From Thiodiazotropha sp040506975 (GTDB taxonomy: Bacteria > Pseudomonadota > Gammaproteobacteria > Chromatiales > Chromatiaceae): a stretch of 64,000 nt of DNA. A program made the translations under genes and the position numbers. The DNA lies in contig OZ242974.1 in NCBI GenBank assembly GCA_965211775.1, positions 4,278,001-4,342,000 of the forward strand. The letters are read 5' to 3'. Under the pieces are notes generated by a model, which was not told the origin of the DNA, ran no database searches, and saw nothing but the letters and a program-made list of their open reading frames with translations. Numbering within the stretch: the stretch's first letter is position 1; each line of letters opens with the position of its first letter. This document shows positions 28,949 through 39,161 of the stretch, piece after piece.

Positions 28949-30516
28949 CCCCAATATTTCACGCATTAAAAAGGCAAAATCCTGATACTTCGATATAATT
29001 CAGTTGCTTACACTGTAATCGAAAGGATTTTGCCTGTGACAAACTGTACCCAGACTGCCTTTGATTTTCCAGCCCTAAAACGCCGTAAGGTTCAAGCCGA
29101 GTTTTCCGGTGGCGATATCACCTCGGACGGCGGCGTGTTGCTGCTGCGTGAGATCGACAGGCGTCTGGGATTGCTCGAGGCGGTTGATGCGGTCATCCCC
29201 GACCCGCGAGATCCCCGCTATATTGAACACAGCCAGTTGAGCCTGTTGCGCCAGCGAGTCTATGGGCTCTGCCTGGGTTATGAAGATCTGAACGACCATC
29301 AGACACTACGCACCGACCCGGCCCTACAGAGCTCGATCGAACGCGAGGAGGTACTGGGCAGCCAGTCGACACTTTGTCGGCTGGAGAACCGGGTCGATCG
29401 CCGGGTTGCCGTTGATGTCCACAACCTACTGCTCGAGCAGTTCATTGCCTCATATGATGCACCACCCGATGAGCTGATCCTGGATTTCGACGCCACGGAT
29501 GATCCGGTGCATGGCCGCCAGGAAGGCCGCTTCTTTCACGGCTACTACGATCACTACTGCTTCCTGCCCCTGTATGTCTTTTGTGGCGATCAACTGCTGG
29601 TGAGTTATCTGCGGCCCAGCCGGATCGATGCGCCCAAGCATGCCTGGGCGATTCTGGCGCTGTTGGTCAAACGCCTGCGCCGGGCTTGGCCTGAAGTGCG
29701 TATCATCTTTCGGGGCGATAGCGGCTTTTGCCGTCACCACATGCTCAGCTGGTGCGAGCGCAACGCTGTGGGCTATATCGTGGGCATCGCCAAGAATGAC
29801 GCCTTGCTGCGGTGTATCCGTGAGCCCATGCAGTGGGTTGAGGAACTGGCGAAGCGAACCGGCATGAAGATGCGGGAATTCTTTCAGTTTCACTATGCCG
29901 CCAGCACCTGGAAGACGCGTCGCAAGGTGATCGCCAAACTGGAGGTCACCGACAAGGGGCCAAATCCACGCTTCATCGTCACCAACCTGGCCGGCGACAA
30001 ACAGCGCCTTTACGATGACCTCTACTGCGCCCGTGGTGACATGGAGAACCGAATCAAGGAGCAGCAACTGGGGCTGTTCGCCGATCGCACCAGCGCGCAT
30101 TACTGGTGGGCCAGTCAGTTTCGTCTACTGCTGTCCAGTCTGGCCTATGTGCTGATGGAGGCCATCCGGCGCCTCGCGCTGAAGGGCACGGAACTGGCGC
30201 GTGCACAGATGACCACGATCCGGCTCAAACTGTTCAAGATCGGGGCGGTCATCATTCGCAACACGCGACGGATCCGCTTCCTGCTCTCCAGCACCTATCC
30301 CTATCAGGCGCTGTTTTTCCAGGTGGCGGCACGACTCAAGCCGGGATAGCCCGGCAGAGTGCTGCCCCGGCACGTTGATCAACAATGGGGGTAAGGGGGA
30401 GTCTGCCCGGAGGGTGGAAAATCAGGGCTTGATAGAGGTTTGGTTCCCAGTGAGGGCAAACCATCCAAGCTTGGCCATATCACCGGCTAAATTTAAAAAC
30501 GGATGAAACATGCGGG
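28949..30516 (+). mobile_element. IS1380-type insertion sequence, copy 3
   Basis: 1568 bp, with CTAA on both sides (28945-28948 and 30517-30520). It is in the same orientation as copy 2, and together they bracket the ligase gene. The inner and outer duplications match within each copy, so this is two separate insertions rather than one composite transposon. Its right end lies 52 bases before capA-like. Confidence 0.95.
29036..30349 (+). CDS. IS1380 family transposase, copy 3
   Basis: 437 residues. It differs from copy 1 by Asn to Ser at residue 360 (WWASQ), outside the catalytic motifs. Confidence 0.93.
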   Translation: MTNCTQTAFDFPALKRRKVQAEFSGGDITSDGGVLLLREIDRRLGLLEAVDAVIPDPRDPRYIEHSQLSLLRQRVYGLCLGYEDLNDHQTLRTDPALQSSIEREEVLGSQSTLCRLENRVDRRVAVDVHNLLLEQFIASYDAPPDELILDFDATDDPVHGRQEGRFFHGYYDHYCFLPLYVFCGDQLLVSYLRPSRIDAPKHAWAILALLVKRLRRAWPEVRIIFRGDSGFCRHHMLSWCERNAVGYIVGIAKNDALLRCIREPMQWVEELAKRTGMKMREFFQFHYAASTWKTRRKVIAKLEVTDKGPNPRFIVTNLAGDKQRLYDDLYCARGDMENRIKEQQLGLFADRTSAHYWWASQFRLLLSSLAYVLMEAIRRLALKGTELARAQMTTIRLKLFKIGAVIIRNTRRIRFLLSSTYPYQALFFQVAARLKPG

Positions 30517-30568
30517 CTAAACTAGAAATCAGGCAAGGATAGTCTCTTGTGGCAGGCAGGCGTATCTG

Positions 30569-31768
30569 ATGCACAGACGAACATTTCTCCATATGCTGGG
30601 TCTGGGTGCTGTCAGTTTCGGCATCGACACATCGGCCCAGGGTAAAAGCGATACATCGGATGACACCATCACCCTGTTCCTGTGTGGCGATGTGATGACC
30701 GGACGCGGCATCGACCAGATACTGCCCTACCCCGGCAAGCCGGCTATCTACGAGTCCCATCTCAGGAGCGCCAGGGACTATGTGGCGATTGCCGAGAACA
30801 GGAGTGGCCACATTCCCCGACAGGTTCCCTTCGATTACATATGGGGCGATGCCTTGACCGAGTTTGAGCAAATCAAACCGGACCTGCGGATCATCAATCT
30901 CGAAACAGCCATCACCAGCAGCGAGGAGCATTGGCCGCGTAAGGGTATCAATTACCGCATGCACCCCCGAAACACTCCCTGCCTCAACGCGGCACAAATT
31001 GATGCCTGCGTGCTCGCCAACAACCATGTGTTGGATTGGGGTTATGCAGGCTTGGCTGAAACCCTCACCAGTCTAAAGAACCATAGTATTGAATATGGCG
31101 GCGCCGGGCAGGACCGCGCCAGCGCTGAAGCACCCTTGATCTTCGATCTCCCGGGAAAAGGCAGGATTTTACTGTATGCCTTTGCCCATCGTTCCAGTGT
31201 CGTGCCCACGGTATGGCGGGCCGAGTTAAACCGGCCGGGTATCGCGCTATTGAAATCGTTCAGCAGTTCCGAGATCACCCGATTGGCGGCTGATATCGCT
31301 GCCAGGAAACAGACCGGTGACCTGATTCTGTTCTCCATCCACTGGGACGGCAATTGGGGCTATGGGATTCCACCGCAACAGCGCCGCTTCGCCCATTGGC
31401 TGGTGGACAAGGCGGGTGTGGATATCGTCCATGGCCACTCCTCCCACCACCCGAAAGGGATAGAACTCTATCATGGCGCACCCATCATCTACGGCTGTGG
31501 TGACTTTCTCAACGACTATGAGGGGATCGGTAAACACGATCTGTTTCGGGACGATCTGACGCTGGCCTATTTTCTCACCTTTGACCCGCATGCCGGTCGG
31601 GTGACGCGTCTGGTGATGACGCCATTCCAGATCAGAAAATTTCGCCTGAACCACCCATCTCAAAGCGATCGGATATGGTTACGCGAATCCATGGCGCGTG
31701 AGTGTGCGCAGTTTGCAACCGGCGTGACTGAGCTGATCGACGGCAGATTTGAGCTTGAAATCGGTTAG
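30569..31768 (+). CDS. CapA family protein (metallophosphatase fold)
   Basis: 399 residues. The N-terminus MHRRTFLHMLGLGAVSFG has a twin arginine followed by a hydrophobic stretch, consistent with Tat export. CapA/PgsA landmarks are LFLCGDVMTGRGID, RIINLETAIT, VLANNHVLDWG, SIHWDGNWG and IVHGHSSHHPKG, which form the metal site of a calcineurin-like fold. CapA proteins take part in poly-gamma-glutamate or capsule anchoring in some bacteria. No capB or capC is nearby, so the role here is open. The upstream region is mostly IS1380 copy 3. Confidence 0.85.
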   Translation: MHRRTFLHMLGLGAVSFGIDTSAQGKSDTSDDTITLFLCGDVMTGRGIDQILPYPGKPAIYESHLRSARDYVAIAENRSGHIPRQVPFDYIWGDALTEFEQIKPDLRIINLETAITSSEEHWPRKGINYRMHPRNTPCLNAAQIDACVLANNHVLDWGYAGLAETLTSLKNHSIEYGGAGQDRASAEAPLIFDLPGKGRILLYAFAHRSSVVPTVWRAELNRPGIALLKSFSSSEITRLAADIAARKQTGDLILFSIHWDGNWGYGIPPQQRRFAHWLVDKAGVDIVHGHSSHHPKGIELYHGAPIIYGCGDFLNDYEGIGKHDLFRDDLTLAYFLTFDPHAGRVTRLVMTPFQIRKFRLNHPSQSDRIWLRESMARECAQFATGVTELIDGRFELEIG

Positions 31769-31792
31769 CTATTAAAGATTAACAAAATAATA

Positions 31793-32821
31793 CCTGATTA
31801 CCCCTAAACCTCAGCCATTCTCAAGAGGCGATATGGCATAGGTGGAGCGCGAAGAGCGGCAAAAAGCAATCGTTCAATCATGGCGGGTAAATCGAAACGG
31901 CGGTTAAACCGATATTCGAACTCAGCAAGATAACGCGACACATGTTTATCTCGAATCGCATGAAAAGTACCCAACAGACTGTTTTTGACATTACCCAACA
32001 TCGTGTTTACCCATTTGGAGCACGAATACTGGACACTTTGGCGCCCACCACCCGTCACCATGGGGTTATGATGGCAATCAGCGGTTGTCACGCCACTAAA
32101 GCACCAAAGCCCATCGGTAAAGACTTCGCTGCCAGGCATCAAGCAGGAGCGGGCGTAGCGGGCGATTTCACGTTTGCGGAAGCCCCTTACACGACGCAGT
32201 TGAATTTTCATGGGCCTGCCGTCCCGCGTCGTCTCAACAGCAGCTACGAAAGGGATTTTGTTGCGCGACCCACGACCACGCTTACCGGCTTGCTCGCCTC
32301 CGAGATAAGCATCATCCAATTCGATGCGGCCGGCCAGTTTTTTTCCACGCTCACTTTCCATCATCACCTGCATCAACTTATGCTTGAGTCGCCAGGCCGT
32401 ATTGTAGTTCACCCCGATTTCGCGGGAAAGTTGCAGCGCCGAGATACTTTTCTTGCGTTGGGTCAACAGATAGATCGCAAGAAACCACGTTCTCAGCGGC
32501 AGCTTGGTGCCATGGAAGATGCTGCCGGCGGTCAGGGAAGTCTGATGATGGCACTTGTGACATTGATATATCTGACGCTTTTTGAGTTCACAGCCTGTTG
32601 TGTTGCCGCACTCAGGGCAGACATAGCCCGTCGGCCAGCGCAAATCATACAATGCCTGTCGACACTGATCCTCGGTCCCATATTGTTCCAGAAAATCGTG
32701 CAAACCAAGACCTTTTTGAAATTGAATAGTATTTCTCGGCATGATGAAATCCTCTTTTATTCAGTAGGTTCCATTATGCTTGCACCACAGGCTCAATAGC
32801 TGAGCCTCATGAGTAATCAGG
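31793..32821 (-). mobile_element. IS1595-type insertion sequence, copy 3
   Basis: 1029 bp. The target duplication is AAATAATA (31785-31792 and 32822-32829). It sits in the short gap between the convergent capA-like gene and the frameshifted secreted protein gene, and disrupts neither. Confidence 0.96.
31804..32742 (-). CDS. IS1595 family transposase, copy 3
   Basis: 312 residues. Private changes are MMESERGKK, SCSKWVNT and LRAPPM. This is the most diverged of the five copies in protein sequence, but it remains open throughout. Confidence 0.92.
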   Translation of the reverse strand: MPRNTIQFQKGLGLHDFLEQYGTEDQCRQALYDLRWPTGYVCPECGNTTGCELKKRQIYQCHKCHHQTSLTAGSIFHGTKLPLRTWFLAIYLLTQRKKSISALQLSREIGVNYNTAWRLKHKLMQVMMESERGKKLAGRIELDDAYLGGEQAGKRGRGSRNKIPFVAAVETTRDGRPMKIQLRRVRGFRKREIARYARSCLMPGSEVFTDGLWCFSGVTTADCHHNPMVTGGGRQSVQYSCSKWVNTMLGNVKNSLLGTFHAIRDKHVSRYLAEFEYRFNRRFDLPAMIERLLFAALRAPPMPYRLLRMAEV

Positions 32822-32890
32822 AAATAATATGTAACCGATTTTATTGTACGACTTTCCGGATCTCCTCCAAATAGACTACACGTCTCATGC

Positions 32891-34701
32891 TCAGTTTCTA
32901 TTGACGCTACGATACAGCTCAACCACCTCACCCAACTGGGAAGGGCCCAGATCCGCCGCCATGGCGGAGAATCCGATGACTGGGACACCCGTCCAGCTAC
33001 CCGGAGTACTATCAATACCACCAATATTTTCAGTTAAAGCGATAATGCTTGGATTGGTCTCGTAGTCGTATTGAGCAGCAGCTGAGACGATCACCCAACC
33101 CGCCTCAAAGCCAGGATCAAGATTCCAGTTGAAAACATTCACGGCAGGGGTGCCCAGAACAGACTGATTACCACCAATGGCACGATTCACGGAAACTACG
33201 TTGACTACACGTTGTAGAGAAACTATTAATTGTAAAGGGCTGATAATAGGCGGCTCCGGCCAACCAGCCGTAAGCGAATCAGATATAGCGTCAGCGTCGA
33301 GCGCAGCAGCCCTTTCTTCATAGTCGTAGTAGAAGAGACGTATCTCTGTGTCAGGCGTTGCATTTATTAAATATCCTGCATTTCTACAGAAGATGCCTGT
33401 ACCATCATGAGGATGGTCGTTAAACTGCGTGCCTAAGCTTTCTAGGGTGATAGTCTCACCATCGTTAATCCCGTCATTCAAGGTACCTGAGCAAGCTTCC
33501 AGGGGACCAGTATCATCTTGGTCATTGATCAGGGTGTGGCTGTTGTAGATACCATGCTTGCGCATCGGGAAGGTCAGTACAATATCGGTCTCCCCATTGA
33601 CGCCTCTCTTGACAAAGTAAGGCGCGGAGACCGCATCGGCACTGAGCACCAGAGCGATCGGCAACGGGTTGGAGCCCATGGGGATCGACGGATTGGGCGC
33701 GTTGTCGTAGACGGACCCTGTATCGTACTCGGCCAACGGCACGACGATGGACTTCACCGTGTTGCCGTCCGCGCTCAGCATGTTCGCCCGCCGCACATCG
33801 CCGGAGGCCAGCGAGGGCAGCTGGGAGTTGACCGGATCGTCCGGCCGATAGTGCTGGGCCACCGTGGTGTAGTGATCGATATGGGTCGCCTGCTGCACAA
33901 AGGCGGCGCCGCTGGTGACGTTGAGCAGGATCGAGTAGACCTTGATGCCGCCGGTAGACGCGACCAGACCCGCGTTCAGGCTGTCCGCATAGGGTGCACC
34001 GACTCCTCCCCCATCCTGGGCAATCCCTTCTGTCGACAAGGCACCGGACTTAAAGCCATTGATCTGCTCATCGTCGTCACCGGAGCTCCAGGCGTCCGCC
34101 ACCACGGAGCAATCCGCCGGCATGCCGGTGGTGTCATGGCGCAGACCATCCACGATGGAGCGGTCCCCTGCTACTGGGTTGATAACACCGTCGGCACTCC
34201 CGCCGGCATCGATATCCGCCTCTAGACCACTATCTTCTGCCGTTCTGGAACCATCGGCCAGGACCCCATCTCGATGATCTCCACATAACCTTCGGTCAGA
34301 TCTTCATCGGTGGTGGCGGTGTAGATGTTGTTGAAGTCGATACCGGCCTGCAATATGACCTTGTCCGTGTAGGTGCAGGTCTCGTCCTCGGTGATGAGGT
34401 TGGGTAGACCGGTGGCTGTATTCAGACGGAGTGTGGCGTTCCACACATCGTAGGGCGCCAGGTAGACATTGAAATCGAAGACGTCGGCGCCGATGCGTGA
34501 CTCGTGGAACCTGACCTTGACGGCCTTGTAGAGATCGGTGGTATTGGTGACGGTCAGGTTGGTGATAAAGCCGTTGTTGACGGTGTAATAGGGCAACAGC
34601 GCAACTTGACCGGCGCCGTCTGGATTGACGTGAACTCCGTTGACGCTAGTAGTAGCGACGGTTAGCAGCATAGCTGCCATCATCCTGGATTTTATCGCCA
34701 C
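32891..34701 (-). pseudogene. Secreted protein of unknown function, single frameshift
   Basis: The start is GTG 34701, seven bases after a perfect AGGAGGT; an upstream ATG at 34722 lies before that site. The signal peptide (MMAAMLLTVATTSVNG) is followed by GAGQVALLPYYTVNNGF and VRFHESRIGADVFDFNVYL, a pattern seen in secreted proteins of unknown role in Gammaproteobacteria. The first frame stops at 34222; the homologous continuation is in the next frame (ADGSRTAEDSGLEADID and onward) to 32891. One extra base in the C-run at 34265-34268 would restore a protein of about 603 residues. This may be a real mutation, slippage or a sequencing error. Confidence 0.75.
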
Positions 34702-35479
34702 TGCTGTACCTCCTTTTACCAATGCGTGATGAGCTAATTGAATCCGCGAATCATTGCTGTCCCATTAACTTTTACAGTAGAGTCAGTTGATTGCAATCAT
34801 TTGTTTTGTCATTGATTGGGTCTCCTCGTAGTAACGCCATCAGGTCTCGTTTTTCAAACAGGTTCATCTGTAATAATCGCAATATCTGTTGAGCACTTTT
34901 TCGGATTTTCGACTGGAACTTGATATAGGCAAGCAACAAATAAACACACAAAGCAATCCAGATTTGTGTCATCACAGCATTCTTACTGGTACCGACAAAT
35001 GATTTGATTTTCAGGTTCTGTTTGATCCACTTGAAGAACAACTCAATATCCCAACGAGCCTTATAAATCTGTGCAATGGTTTTGGCAGCCAGCTTGAAAT
35101 TATTCGTCAGAAAAACATAATGCTTGCTGGTTTCAGGATCGCGGTAACCGATACGACGCAACTTAATTGGACACTTCTTTGCTGTGATTGGCCCGGTAAA
35201 TTCAATGATTTGATCTGATGTCAGTCCTTTGCTTTTAATCACTGGCTGGCGGGATATCACCCGATAAACTGCATTGGACTTTTGACGTGTAACAAAGAAA
35301 ATGCCTTTTTTATTCAGTTGATTATACCACTCGTAGTCGTTATAGCCTTTATCGAAGGTCACAATACTGCCTTTTGGAAAATTCATCAGCTTGCCAATAT
35401 TGACTTCATGCTGGTTGCCTTCGGTGACAGCAAAGAACTCGGGTAAATGACCTGAATGGTTGAGTCCAACATGTAATTT

Positions 35480-36508
35480 CCTGATTACCCCTGAGGCTCA
35501 GCTATTGAGCCTGTGGTGCAAGCATAATGGAACCTACTGAATAAAAGAGGATTTCATCATGCCGAGAAATACCATTCAATTTCAAAAAGGCCTTGGTTTG
35601 CACGATTTTCTGGAACAATATGGGACCGAGGATCAGTGTCGACAGGCATTGTATGATTTGCGCTGGCCGACGGGCTATGTCTGCCCTGAGTGCGGCAACA
35701 CAACAGGCTGTGAACTCAAAAAGCGTCAGATATATCAATGTCACAAGTGCCATCATCAGACTTCCCTGACCGCCGGCAGCATCTTCCATGGCACCAAGCT
35801 GCCGCTGAGAACGTGGTTTCTTGCGATCTATCTGTTGACCCAACGCAAGAAAAGTATCTCGGCGCTGCAACTTTCCCGCGAAATCGGGGTGAACTACAAT
35901 ACGGCCTGGCGACTCAAGCATAAGTTGATGCAGGTGATGATGGAACGTGAGCGTGGAAAAAAACTGGCCGGTCGCATCGAATTGGATGATGCTTATCTCG
36001 GAGGCGAGCAAGCCGGTAAGCGTGGTCGTGGGTCGCGCAACAAAATCCCTTTCGTAGCTGCTGTTGAGACGACGCGGGACGGCAGGCCCATGAAAATTCA
36101 ACTGCGTCGTGTAAGGGGCTTCCGCAAACGTGAAATCGCCCGCTACGCCCGCTCCTGCTTGATGCCTGGCAGCGAAGTCTTTACCGATGGGCTTTGGTGC
36201 TTTAGTGGCGTGACAACCGCTGATTGCCATCATAACCCCATGGTGACGGGTGGTGGGCGCCAAAGTGTCCAGTATTCGTGCTTCAAATGGGTAAACACGA
36301 TGTTGGGTAATGTCAAAAACAGTCTGTTGGGTACTTTTCATGCGATTCGAGATAAACATGTGTCGCGTTATCTTGCTGAGTTCGAATATCGGTTTAACCG
36401 CCGTTTCGGTTTACCCGCCATGATTGAACGATTGCTTTTTGCCGCTCTTCGCACTCCACCTATGCCATATCGCCTCTTGAGAATGGCTGAGGTTTAGGGG
36501 TAATCAGG
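35480..36508 (+). mobile_element. IS1595-type insertion sequence, copy 4
   Basis: 1029 bp, nested in the IS4-type transposase gene. The target duplication is TGTAATTT (35472-35479 and 36509-36516). Its left terminal repeat reads CCTGATTACCCCTGAGG, where the other four copies have TACTCATGAGG; the new bases match the opposite end of the element, which suggests conversion between the two ends. Confidence 0.95.
35559..36497 (+). CDS. IS1595 family transposase, copy 4
   Basis: 312 residues, intact. Its private change is RRFGLPAM (Asp to Gly) near the C-terminus. Confidence 0.92.
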   Translation: MPRNTIQFQKGLGLHDFLEQYGTEDQCRQALYDLRWPTGYVCPECGNTTGCELKKRQIYQCHKCHHQTSLTAGSIFHGTKLPLRTWFLAIYLLTQRKKSISALQLSREIGVNYNTAWRLKHKLMQVMMERERGKKLAGRIELDDAYLGGEQAGKRGRGSRNKIPFVAAVETTRDGRPMKIQLRRVRGFRKREIARYARSCLMPGSEVFTDGLWCFSGVTTADCHHNPMVTGGGRQSVQYSCFKWVNTMLGNVKNSLLGTFHAIRDKHVSRYLAEFEYRFNRRFGLPAMIERLLFAALRTPPMPYRLLRMAEV

Positions 36509-37157
36509 TGTAATTTTACTGCCGCTTTTGTCGTGCGAAATTCAGCCCATGGAAAAACTGACAGGCATAAATCAATGATACTGGCATCCAGGGAATACAG
36601 TGGATTCTTAAAACGAAAATCATGCGATGGTGCTTTTGCCTGGCATCGCGTCAACAGTTTGCTAAACAACTCTTCATAAAGCGTGTAAGGCTTGTCATTG
36701 TTGATGCGAGATAAACTCGAACGCCTAATCAAACGACTACCCAGGTGATAAAGACGATGCGCCTGTGCCCCGATATTATCAACCATATCCCGCAAACTGT
36801 TTCTACCGGAAAGTTGTCCCATCATCATTGCCACGAACTGGCTCCAGCGGGAGTTTTTACGAAAAGCCCTGCCTGTATGATGTTCTTTTGCCAGTGTTTC
36901 AAATTCATGTCTCGAAATCAGTTTCAGCAGTTGCGCAAATACCGTGCTATTATGTGACATGGCCTGGTTATTCCTTTTGATTCAATGATTTGTTTGCGCT
37001 TTTATTTTATCAAAATGTGAATAACCTGGGCCTCCTAAATCTCAGTTAATGGGACAGCAGTGATTTTGTGTCTATATTTTAAATTCTTTTCCACCCTCGT
37101 CGATGCCGAGGGCTATCAATAATCAGGGTCAGAGAGGAATAGCACTTACTTAAAGTT

Positions 37158-37173
37158 TGTTAACAGGCCCTAA
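37158..37173 (-). repeat. Dispersed repeat TTAGGGCCTGTTAACA
   Basis: The same 16-base string, with one change, occurs at 47007-47022. See the 47007-47091 entry. Confidence 0.45.
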
Positions 37174-37191
37174 GACGAATATCAGGATTTT

Positions 37192-37271
37192 CGTCATTCC
37201 GGCGCAGGCCGGAATCCAGGAATACCGTCACCATCAAGCATTCTGGATCCCGGCCTGCGCCGGGATGACGG
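37192..37271. repeat. Large imperfect palindrome (REP-like)
   Basis: The left arm (CGTCATTCCGGCGCAGGCCG and on to GGAATCCAG) pairs with the right arm (CTGGATCCCGGCCTGCGCCG and on to GGGATGACG). Each arm is about 29 bases, with roughly 20 bases between. Such elements are dispersed in many proteobacterial genomes and fold into a strong hairpin. Only one copy is in this window. Confidence 0.75.
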
Positions 37272-37464
37272 TGGTTCTTGGCCTATGTAAGCGCCATTCC
37301 TCTCTGCGACATTTAATTCCACAAAAAAAGAATCTAGATGCTTTGACCGGTATCAAGCGGCCAGATCCGCTACGGCCAATATCGAGATGTATTGCTACGT
37401 TTGAATTCCTTTAACAAACCCTGCCGACAATCAATGCCTGTACAGGTATCGGGCATCCCAAGTC

Positions 37465-37977
37465 TCAGTCACACTCAAACCTGCAAGGTTTACCGTTGGC
37501 GCCACATTCGGCACGCATGACCATCAGTGAATTCTTCACACCGGGCACACGGCATACACTGCGGGTACGCATAGAGAGCTTTGCGCCACTCTGATAACTG
37601 CAAGTAATTTTATACAGGCCGTTTTTCTGTGATATCGCAATACTTGTGGGTTGACCCTTTTTGATCTCCGCCGGGGGTACGGCGCAGCTTACGTAGCCCA
37701 TGAACTCTTTGTCTGAGGATTCCCACAGCGCATTGTACTTGCGACGCTTATACTCTCCGTAGCTGTCGCACAGTTCAGTCTTTTTCTTGGCGTTTGGATC
37801 ACGCTCAAAGCCACAATGAATTTTGAACATGCGCTTCATGTCATCTTCCGTAGGGCAATCCCCAATCTGCTGCGCCTGAGAGATATCGGGACACTGACTC
37901 GAACTGCCGGCCGTGACCGAAGCGGAAAAAGGAAGTGCAATGATGCTGATAACCAGAATTAAAGCGTAACGTTTCAT
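37465..37977 (-). CDS. Cysteine-rich secreted hypothetical protein
   Basis: 170 residues with a clear signal peptide (MKRYALILVISIIALPFSASVTAG). The mature part has ten cysteines, including CPDISQ, CPTEDD, HCGFE, ELCDSYG, SCAVPP, TCSYQ, VCRVPG, ECGANG and PCRFECD at the end, so disulfide bonds in the periplasm are likely. I do not recognise the family. It is a single gene with about 300 bases on either side free of genes. Confidence 0.7.
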   Translation of the reverse strand: MKRYALILVISIIALPFSASVTAGSSSQCPDISQAQQIGDCPTEDDMKRMFKIHCGFERDPNAKKKTELCDSYGEYKRRKYNALWESSDKEFMGYVSCAVPPAEIKKGQPTSIAISQKNGLYKITCSYQSGAKLSMRTRSVCRVPGVKNSLMVMRAECGANGKPCRFECD

Positions 37978-38282
37978 GTATGACTCCGTAGGTGCAAATC
38001 AGTAGGATGCAGGACAGATACCCGGATCTTCGGCATCAATCATTTGTGTGCGATTTTGTTATACAGCGAAAGAGATGGCAAAGACATAAGTCAAATTGAG
38101 GAGAATTCGCACCTGGGACGATCCGAAAAACAATAAGTTATCGATTCAACCAATAGATAAAGGCTGAGTGATGCGACAGATAGACAGGCGGGCAGCGCGT
38201 GACTGCCGGTTGATTGGTGCGACAGCCTCAGGGAGGCGTTCGCTCTGTTTACCGGAAGCGGTTATTGGGCGCCCCCTTTCTT
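37978..38282. other. Intergenic region, nothing recognised
   Basis: 305 bases between two leftward genes. It must carry the promoter of the cysteine-rich protein gene and the 3' end of the PstS-like transcript. I see no RNA gene, long repeat or convincing terminator. Confidence 0.4.
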
Positions 38283-39161
38283 TTATTGCTTGGCGAGGGC
38301 CTTCCTGACGAACTGTTTCCAATGCTCCATTCGTTTCTGCAACAGCAACATGCCGTCGAAGTAAGGCACGACTTCATTCTTGCGGATAATCTCCCTGCCC
38401 TTGGGCCCTAAGGCGAACTGAATGAAGCGGTCGGACTCACGACTGTTGGGTGAGTGCCTGTTGTGCACCAGATAGAGTGGGCGGTAGAGCAGATAGTTAC
38501 CCGTGCGGATTTTCTCGAAGCTCGGTTCCTTGCCTTCCAGTTTGAGAATCTTGAAATCCCGTTTGTGCGCACTCGCGATACCGGTGACCGCGATGGCATT
38601 TGGATTCTTCTCCACCGTTTTCTCCAAAGGACCGGAAGACGGGAATTCATGCTTACTGATGAAACTGGCCTTCGGATCTTCGAACAGATGCTGACGCAGG
38701 GTGTAACCGACGCCGGAGATCTTTCCCTTGCGGATAAGCAGTTCCAATGGCTGATCCGCTCCGCCCAGTTGAGACCAGTTTGTGATCTTGCCCCGGTACA
38801 GCTCACGCAGCTGCACCAGACTGATCGAATCGATGGGATTGGAGTTGTGCACCACGACCACCAGCGCGTCCCAGGCCACGGGAATCATATTGGCGCTGGC
38901 TTCCACCCGACTTGAATCCAGCTTGAATCGGCAGGCGCCGCCGATATCCGCCTGATTGCCGGTAATGTCGCGGATCCCTTTGGTTGCACCACCGCCTGCG
39001 ATAGTGATATCTACACCCGTTTCCTCCTTGTAGGCAGCTGCGAGATCGGCCATAAACGCGTTGCGGGTTATACCGCAGCCTACCCAGGAGAGCTCCAGCG
39101 CTTGTGTCGTGATGGGTAACAGTGCAAGAAACAGCAGTTTGGATATGAATTGATAGCGCAA
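38283..39161 (-). CDS. PstS-like substrate-binding protein
   Basis: 292 residues: a signal peptide (to TQA) and a periplasmic binding protein fold of the PBP-like (phosphate) type. Landmarks are VGCGITRNAFMADLAAAY, ITIAGGGATKGIRDI, ADIGGACRF, ELYRGKITNWSQLGG and IAVTGIASA. No pstCAB genes are adjacent, so it may serve a distant transporter or act in signalling. The family includes solo PstS-like proteins of unknown ligand. Phosphate is the default guess only. Confidence 0.8.
   Translation of the reverse strand: MRYQFISKLLFLALLPITTQALELSWVGCGITRNAFMADLAAAYKEETGVDITIAGGGATKGIRDITGNQADIGGACRFKLDSSRVEASANMIPVAWDALVVVVHNSNPIDSISLVQLRELYRGKITNWSQLGGADQPLELLIRKGKISGVGYTLRQHLFEDPKASFISKHEFPSSGPLEKTVEKNPNAIAVTGIASAHKRDFKILKLEGKEPSFEKIRTGNYLLYRPLYLVHNRHSPNSRESDRFIQFALGPKGREIIRKNEVVPYFDGMLLLQKRMEHWKQFVRKALAKQ

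Larger units (their letters stand above)
34772..36960 (-). pseudogene. IS4 family transposase (DUF4372 N-terminus), split
   Basis: The N-terminal piece runs from ATG 36960 (FAQLLKLISRHEFETLAKEH, QLSGRNSLRDMV, SRLIRRSSLSRIN: the DUF4372 pattern) to the catalytic YSLDASIIDLCLS. The C-terminal piece runs to 34772 with VTFDKGYNDYEWYN and ARWDIELFFKWIKQNLKI. Removing the IS1595 and one TGTAATTT repeat joins AAVKLH to VGLNHSGHLPEFF in frame, so the only visible lesion is the insertion. The reconstructed protein has about 385 residues. Confidence 0.88.
34750..37064 (-). mobile_element. IS4-type element, interrupted by IS1595 copy 4
   Basis: The ends carry matching inverted repeats ATCATTGCTGTCCCATTAAC (from 34750) and ATCACTGCTGTCCCATTAAC (inverted, ending 37064). 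Without the inserted IS1595 and one of its repeats it would be about 1.28 kb. I find no target duplication, so it is old or has been rearranged. Confidence 0.8.
37065..37464. other. Intergenic region with repeats
   Basis: 400 bases between the IS4-type element and a small secreted protein gene. It holds the GGGCCTGT-type repeat at 37158-37173 and a large palindrome at 37192-37271 (both listed separately). An open frame across it (37157-37414) is made by the palindrome and is not a gene. Confidence 0.6.

Noticed and set aside
24600..30520. Composite transposon made of IS1380 copies 2 and 3 carrying the ligase gene
   Set aside because: The duplications match within each copy (CTAG/CTAG and CTAA/CTAA), not between the outer ends, so the copies inserted separately or recombined.
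37157..37414. 85-codon frame across the palindrome
   Set aside because: Its sequence (FVIPAQAGIQEY, WIPACAGMT) is the well-known false translation of this type of palindromic repeat.
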